A stretch of DNA of 64,000 bases from Sphingopyxis chilensis (GTDB taxonomy: Bacteria > Pseudomonadota > Alphaproteobacteria > Sphingomonadales > Sphingomonadaceae), in NCBI RefSeq assembly GCF_035930445.1, contig NZ_CP142394.1, positions 1,583,501 through 1,647,500 on the forward strand. Direction: 5' to 3'. Shown piece by piece: positions 62,863 through 64,000 of this stretch. Made by a program: the position numbers and the translations under genes. Every line of letters starts with the position of its first letter. The first letter of the stretch is position 1. The notes beneath the pieces were generated by a model. It was not told where the DNA came from. It ran no database searches and was given only the letters and a program-made list of their open reading frames with translations.

Positions 62863-63648
62863 ATGTTTTGGAAGCGCAAAAGCCGGCCAGCCCAACCGGC
62901 GCTCGGCGGCTTTTCCATCCCCGAAGGCCAGCGCGTTTACGCAATCGGCGACATTCACGGCCGCGACGATCTGTTCGGTCAGATCGTAGATCATATTCGC
63001 ACGGACAATGCCGCTCGGGACCCTGCCGATGTGACCCTCATATTGCTGGGCGATCTGGTTGATCGCGGCCCTCAGTCAGCCGAAGTCGTCGATCGCGCCA
63101 TGCGGCTCGGCGACGAATTTCCCGATACGCGCCTGATCATCGGGAATCACGAAGAATGCTTTCTCGCCGCGCTGACCGGTGACGTCCGGCGGCTGCGCTA
63201 TTTCATGCGGATCGGTGGGGAAGCGACGGTCCGTAGCTATTGGAAGGATGATTCAGGTTTCGCCGAAGCATCTTTCGAGGAGGTGGCGGAGCGCCTGCCG
63301 AAACTCGTTCCGCCGGACCATGTCCACTTCCTGGGGCAGGGAGAGGATGTCATCGAGATTGGCGATTATGCTTTCGTGCATGCGGGAATTCGCCCAGGCG
63401 TCCCTCTCGAAAAACAGTCGCTGTCCGACCTCAGGTGGATCCGCGACGATTTCCTCGACGATCTGGGCGATCACGGCAAAATGATAGTTCATGGGCACAG
63501 TATCACGTTGCAGCCCGACGAACAGGCGAATCGCATCGGCATCGACGTGGGGGCCTTTCGTAGCGGTACGCTCGCGGCGCTCGGCCTGCAGGGCCGGAAA
63601 CGATGGTTTCTTTTCGCGCGCGGGGAACAGATGGAAAATGCCGCCTGA
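62863..63648 (+). CDS. Metallophosphoesterase of the PPP serine/threonine-phosphatase type
   Basis: The 261-residue protein has the PPP signatures GDIHG (D30, H32), GDLVDRG, GNHEECF and HAGIRPG, with a late HGHSI histidine, so it should be a di-metal phosphatase resembling bacterial PrpA/PrpB or ApaH-like enzymes. Substrates could be phosphoproteins or dinucleotides. The 232 bp upstream are AT-richer and hold the promoter. The last 30 residues are a basic tail. Confidence 0.9.
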   Translation: MFWKRKSRPAQPALGGFSIPEGQRVYAIGDIHGRDDLFGQIVDHIRTDNAARDPADVTLILLGDLVDRGPQSAEVVDRAMRLGDEFPDTRLIIGNHEECFLAALTGDVRRLRYFMRIGGEATVRSYWKDDSGFAEASFEEVAERLPKLVPPDHVHFLGQGEDVIEIGDYAFVHAGIRPGVPLEKQSLSDLRWIRDDFLDDLGDHGKMIVHGHSITLQPDEQANRIGIDVGAFRSGTLAALGLQGRKRWFLFARGEQMENAA

Positions 63649-63751
63649 ACGGCGGTGGCCGATGCCGTTTCGCATCCCGGCCGCTGAAGAGGGCTTCGAC
63701 CGCGTTCCGTTCCCGATTGATCTTTCGGCCCGGGCCACGTAGCCCGTCGCA

Positions 63752-64000
63752 ATGCTAGACAATATCGTGACATTCTATTGCCGAAGCTTGCCGCGATTTC
63801 GGGGCAAGCAGCGTGGGCTGAAGGCGATGAGATCCCTGCCGTGCGAGTTCGGGCGGTCCTATTACGGACCGCGGATGGCATGGAACCCCACCGATTCGAC
63901 CTATAGAGCCTGCATGGTGGGTGCCTACGGGTGCTTCATCAGCGACGTTATCGCATCGCAGGACCAGCCGTTCACCTTCCTCGATATCGGCTCGAATCAG
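63752..64000 (+). CDS. FkbM-type methyltransferase, 5' part only
   Basis: The frame from the ATG at 63752 (or the GTG at 63767) runs off the right edge after 83 codons. The visible end reads FTFLDIGSNQ, the SAM-binding motif I of FkbM-family methyltransferases, which methylate sugars or lipids of surface polysaccharides and glycans. The upstream part is a basic N-terminal region without a signal peptide. The rest lies outside the window. Confidence 0.6.
   Translation, partial: MLDNIVTFYCRSLPRFRGKQRGLKAMRSLPCEFGRSYYGPRMAWNPTDSTYRACMVGAYGCFISDVIASQDQPFTFLDIGSNQ

Overview
The window is GC-rich chromosomal DNA from a sphingomonad (Alphaproteobacteria, Sphingomonadales; a Sphingopyxis- or Sphingomonas-like genome is the best guess). 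The order assignment rests on protein character and gene order: an mreBCD-pbp2-rodA operon, glyQ-glyS-ppdK, a UrcA-family protein, a DUF6894 protein, paired Crp/Fnr-type regulators and families of short GC-rich inverted repeats. No rRNA or CRISPR array was seen. Four tRNAs are present (Lys-CTT, Arg-ACG, Ser-GGA, Thr-GGT).

Positions 1-6836 are one end of an integrative conjugative element (ICE). The end of trbE is followed by trbJ-trbL-trbF-trbG-trbI, a DUF2274 gene, an excisionase-like HTH gene and a tyrosine integrase. The integrase stops 12 bp short of the 3' end of an intact tRNA-Lys gene, which is probably the attachment site. The rest of the element lies to the left of the window.

From 6949 to 12462 (minus strand) lies the elongasome operon mreB-mreC-mreD-mrdA-rodA, divergent from mutL. 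Next come a small NTF2-like/HxlR divergent pair and an exported phosphatase neighbourhood: an NPP-type phosphodiesterase, a PhoD-like phosphatase and, further on, a PhoX-like phosphatase with a candidate Pho box. Between them sits a MerR-type regulator that shares a textbook mer-like operator with a divergent glutaredoxin-MauE fusion protein. Housekeeping genes ychF, pth and rplY follow, then a low-GC lipoprotein, a tandem TraB/GumN pair and an XRE/membrane-protein module.

At 30747-36721 are glyQ, glyS and ppdK. glyS carries an in-frame palindromic repeat and a patch of foreign-looking codon use. Positions 38285-41696 hold a stress-type cluster: a Crp/Fnr regulator, hemerythrin, CinA-like amidase, a DUF6894 protein and a second Crp/Fnr regulator, with a candidate small RNA upstream of the last. 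A cyclophilin, a LysR regulator and an archaeal-type CDC48 ATPase follow.

The right third (47255-64000) contains an MFS transporter, a lipid methyltransferase-like protein, a phospholipase-D/cardiolipin-synthase-like enzyme, rpoZ, then ftsH-tilS-cpoB, a RodZ-like protein, and hslU and hslV separated by a Tat-exported, circularly permuted D-amino-acid-oxidase-like flavoprotein. It ends with a mannose-6-phosphate-isomerase-like protein, a metallophosphatase and the start of an FkbM methyltransferase. The observations most worth checking are the mer-operator/glutaredoxin-MauE pair, the palindromic repeat inside glyS, the permuted flavoenzyme, the tRNA-Lys ICE junction and the candidate small RNA near 41,900.
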